The notes under the pieces: model-generated
The model's input: the letters and a program-made list of their open reading frames with translations, nothing else
Told to the model about the DNA's origin: nothing
The model's database searches: none
In this document: one piece after another, positions 62,551 through 64,000 of the stretch
Position numbering within the stretch: position 1 is the stretch's first letter
Layout of the letters: every line of letters begins with the position of its first letter
From: Flavobacterium granuli
GTDB lineage: Bacteria; Bacteroidota; Bacteroidia; Flavobacteriales; Flavobacteriaceae
Assembly: GCF_900129705.1 (NCBI RefSeq)
Contig: NZ_FQWO01000002.1
Location: 310,001 to 374,000, forward strand
Direction: 5' to 3'
Length of the DNA: 64,000 bases
Position numbers and translations under genes: made by a program

Positions 62551-63414
62551 ATGGATACAAAAGAGCTATTAAAAAAAGTACGTAAAATAGAAATAAAAAC
62601 CCGAAGATTGAGTGATCACATCTTTTCGGGCGAATACCATACCTCTTTCAAAGGACGCGGAATGACTTTCAGCGAAGTTCGACAATATCAATATGGTGAC
62701 GATATTCGTGCTATCGATTGGAATGTAACGGCGCGTTACAACGAAGCCCATGTAAAAGTTTTTGAGGAGGAACGTGAATTAACCATGATGTTGATGGTTG
62801 ATATTTCGGGTTCTGAAAGTTTTGGTTCCAAAAACCAATTCAAGAAAGACATCGTTACCGAAATTGCCGCTACAATGGCTTTTTCGGCTACACAAAACAA
62901 TGACAAAATTGGGCTGATATTATTTTCTGATCAAATAGAATTATACATTCCGCCCAAAAAAGGAAGATCGCATGTGCTGCGCATCATTCGCGAGTTGATA
63001 GAATTTGAGCCTAAAAGCCATAAGACAGATGTTGCCCAAGCTTTAAAATTCTTGTCGAGCACACAAAAAAAGAAAGCCATTGTGTTTATGATTTCTGATT
63101 TCATGGCCGAAGATTATGAGCATACTTTAAAAATAGCATCAAAAAAGCATGATATCACAGGAATTCGCGTATACGACATTCGAGAAGAAAAAATGCCCAA
63201 TATAGGAATGGTTTCCATGCTTGACGCCGAGACCGGTGAAACGCAATTGATTGATACCGGTTCCAAAAAAGTTCGATTGAATTATGAGAAATATTATCAT
63301 GATAAAGTAAGTTATTTCAAGGAAACCTTTAGGAAATCCGGCTCGGGGATCGTTAACACCAGAGTTGATGAAAGCTATGTGACTAAATTATTAGGCTATT
63401 TTAAATCGAGATAA
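62551..63414 (+). CDS. DUF58 domain-containing protein
   Basis: 287 residues, soluble. The DUF58 hallmark FSEVRQYQYGDDIRAIDWNVTAR (about 40-62, in part) is present. A von Willebrand factor type A fold follows, with the MIDAS-like DISGSES (about 88-94), TDVAQALKFL and VFMISDFMAED (about 175-185). Members work with MoxR ATPases in Bat (Bacteroides aerotolerance) operons. Its role in stress tolerance is known from family context only. It continues into the BatD-like gene after 54 bp containing a palindrome. Confidence 0.93.
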   Translation: MDTKELLKKVRKIEIKTRRLSDHIFSGEYHTSFKGRGMTFSEVRQYQYGDDIRAIDWNVTARYNEAHVKVFEEERELTMMLMVDISGSESFGSKNQFKKDIVTEIAATMAFSATQNNDKIGLILFSDQIELYIPPKKGRSHVLRIIRELIEFEPKSHKTDVAQALKFLSSTQKKKAIVFMISDFMAEDYEHTLKIASKKHDITGIRVYDIREEKMPNIGMVSMLDAETGETQLIDTGSKKVRLNYEKYYHDKVSYFKETFRKSGSGIVNTRVDESYVTKLLGYFKSR

Positions 63415-63422
63415 CGAAACCT

Positions 63423-63455
63423 AACCCTGTCAGCGTTTTAAACCCTGACAGGGTT
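63423..63455. repeat. 33-bp palindrome, family copy 2
   Basis: AACCCTGTCAGCGTTTT then AAACCCTGACAGGGTT: 15 of 16 paired positions complementary. It shares the AACCCTxTCAGxGTTT half-site with the palindrome at 28245-28277. It lies between the DUF58 and BatD-like genes. Confidence 0.8.
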
Positions 63456-63468
63456 AACTTGATAAAAC

Positions 63469-64000
63469 ATGAAAAAACAATTATACCTACTGTTATTACT
63501 TCTTTCGACTGCTGTTTTTGCCCAAAAAAAGGTGGAAACAAGTATCGATACAACAAAAAACAAGATTGGTGCCGAGTTTAAATTGACGCTAAAAACTACG
63601 GTAGAATCCTCGGCTAAAGTGGTTTTTCCAAATCTGAAAAATATCGGGGCTCTGGAAGTAATTCAGTCGTATCCCGTTGATACGGTAAAGAGCAGTGGCC
63701 GCTATGAATTAATCAAAAAATATGGTTTAACCCAGTTTGATTCCGGCAGATATGTTATCCCGAGCATAAAGATTTTCATCAATAGCAAACCTTATATGAC
63801 GGATTCGCTTTCGGTTGAAGTGGCCAATGTACAAGTGGATACCTTAAAACAAAAAATGTATGACATTAAGGATATCGTTCCTGTAAAAAGCTCGATGTCC
63901 GTTTGGTGGAAATATCTTTTTATTCTGGCATTAATTCTGGGTATTGGCGCATTGGTGTATTGGTTTGTCAAAAAACAACAAAAGAAAAAAATTGAACAAG
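63469..64000 (+). CDS. BatD-like membrane protein (partial, C-terminus off the window)
   Basis: It starts at ATG 63469 (MKKQLYLLLLLLSTAVFAQ, a signal peptide) and runs off the right edge, giving 177 codons. The mature part is a beta-sandwich (KVETSIDTTKNKIGAEFKLTL, in part) with a PSIKIFIN strand region, followed by a membrane helix (YLFILALILGIGALVYWF, about 147-164) and a basic stretch. This layout fits the Bat-operon proteins between DUF58 and BatA. It would act with MoxR and the DUF58 protein at the inner membrane. The real family label (BatD or DUF4381) cannot be settled from the partial frame. Confidence 0.75.
   Translation, partial: MKKQLYLLLLLLSTAVFAQKKVETSIDTTKNKIGAEFKLTLKTTVESSAKVVFPNLKNIGALEVIQSYPVDTVKSSGRYELIKKYGLTQFDSGRYVIPSIKIFINSKPYMTDSLSVEVANVQVDTLKQKMYDIKDIVPVKSSMSVWWKYLFILALILGIGALVYWFVKKQQKKKIEQ

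Overview
The window looks like a chromosome segment of a Flavobacteriaceae bacterium, most likely Flavobacterium or a close relative. The grounds are low GC, short start regions with little Shine-Dalgarno signal, many upstream copies of the Bacteroidota -7 promoter word TAnnTTTG, a SusC/SusD pair, many small lipoproteins, and families typical of the group (DUF2480, DUF3078, DUF5689, DUF6646-like, short-chain threonine dehydrogenase). I see no phage, insertion sequence, CRISPR array or rRNA. One tRNA (Asn, GTT) is present.

Layout. 1-6.4 kb (minus): cell-envelope lipoproteins, namely a polysaccharide deacetylase cut by the window edge, an unrecognised TIM-barrel-like lipoprotein, a PQQ-type sugar dehydrogenase, a di-heme cytochrome c peroxidase with an imelysin-like front half, and a PhoX-like protein. 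6.4-7.5 kb: a gene-poor stretch with short repeats and tRNA-Asn. 7.5-12.8 kb: rseP, an old-yellow-enzyme NamA, a Gfo/Idh/MocA dehydrogenase and an MFS transporter. 12.8-20.3 kb: a TonB-dependent receptor with a structured leader, its DUF5689 lipoprotein partner, an FKBP lipoprotein, a YD-like secreted protein and hflX. 20.5-22.0 kb: a FAD monooxygenase with a DnaJ-type zinc-finger front end, probably acquired.

22.0-32.3 kb (mostly minus) is the SUF iron-sulfur cluster region: sufA-sufB-sufC-sufD, an inserted serine hydrolase on the other strand, then sufS, a lipoprotein, sufE, a GxxExxY PD-(D/E)XK nuclease-like gene, a sufT-like DUF59 gene, DUF2480 and DUF3078. 32.5-39.3 kb: a DUF898 membrane protein with an M48 protease, an MBL hydrolase, a subtilase and an M1 aminopeptidase. 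39.3-44.5 kb: threonine dehydrogenase, then a lipoprotein overlapping mfd. 44.6-49.3 kb: susD and susC. 50-56.3 kb: ACT-domain protein, YraN, LD-carboxypeptidase, a secreted EEP-family hydrolase, 3-hydroxyanthranilate dioxygenase, an ALDH7-type dehydrogenase and a small outer-membrane protein. 56.4-61.3 kb: metallophosphoesterase, AlbA_2 protein, DUF4382 lipoprotein, an SDR and an aldo/keto reductase. 61.5-64 kb: the start of a Bat (aerotolerance) operon, MoxR-DUF58-BatD-like, cut by the window end.

The most unusual signal is a family of short repeats (core CATATAAGTCATATAAG). They form two inverted-repeat units of about 135 bp, one free-standing at 10.2-10.3 kb and one directly downstream of the GxxExxY nuclease-like gene inside the suf operon, with a further copy upstream of that gene. 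A second palindrome family (two copies) and three low-complexity spacers within or between operon genes are also reported. Everything here was read by eye; no database search was possible.
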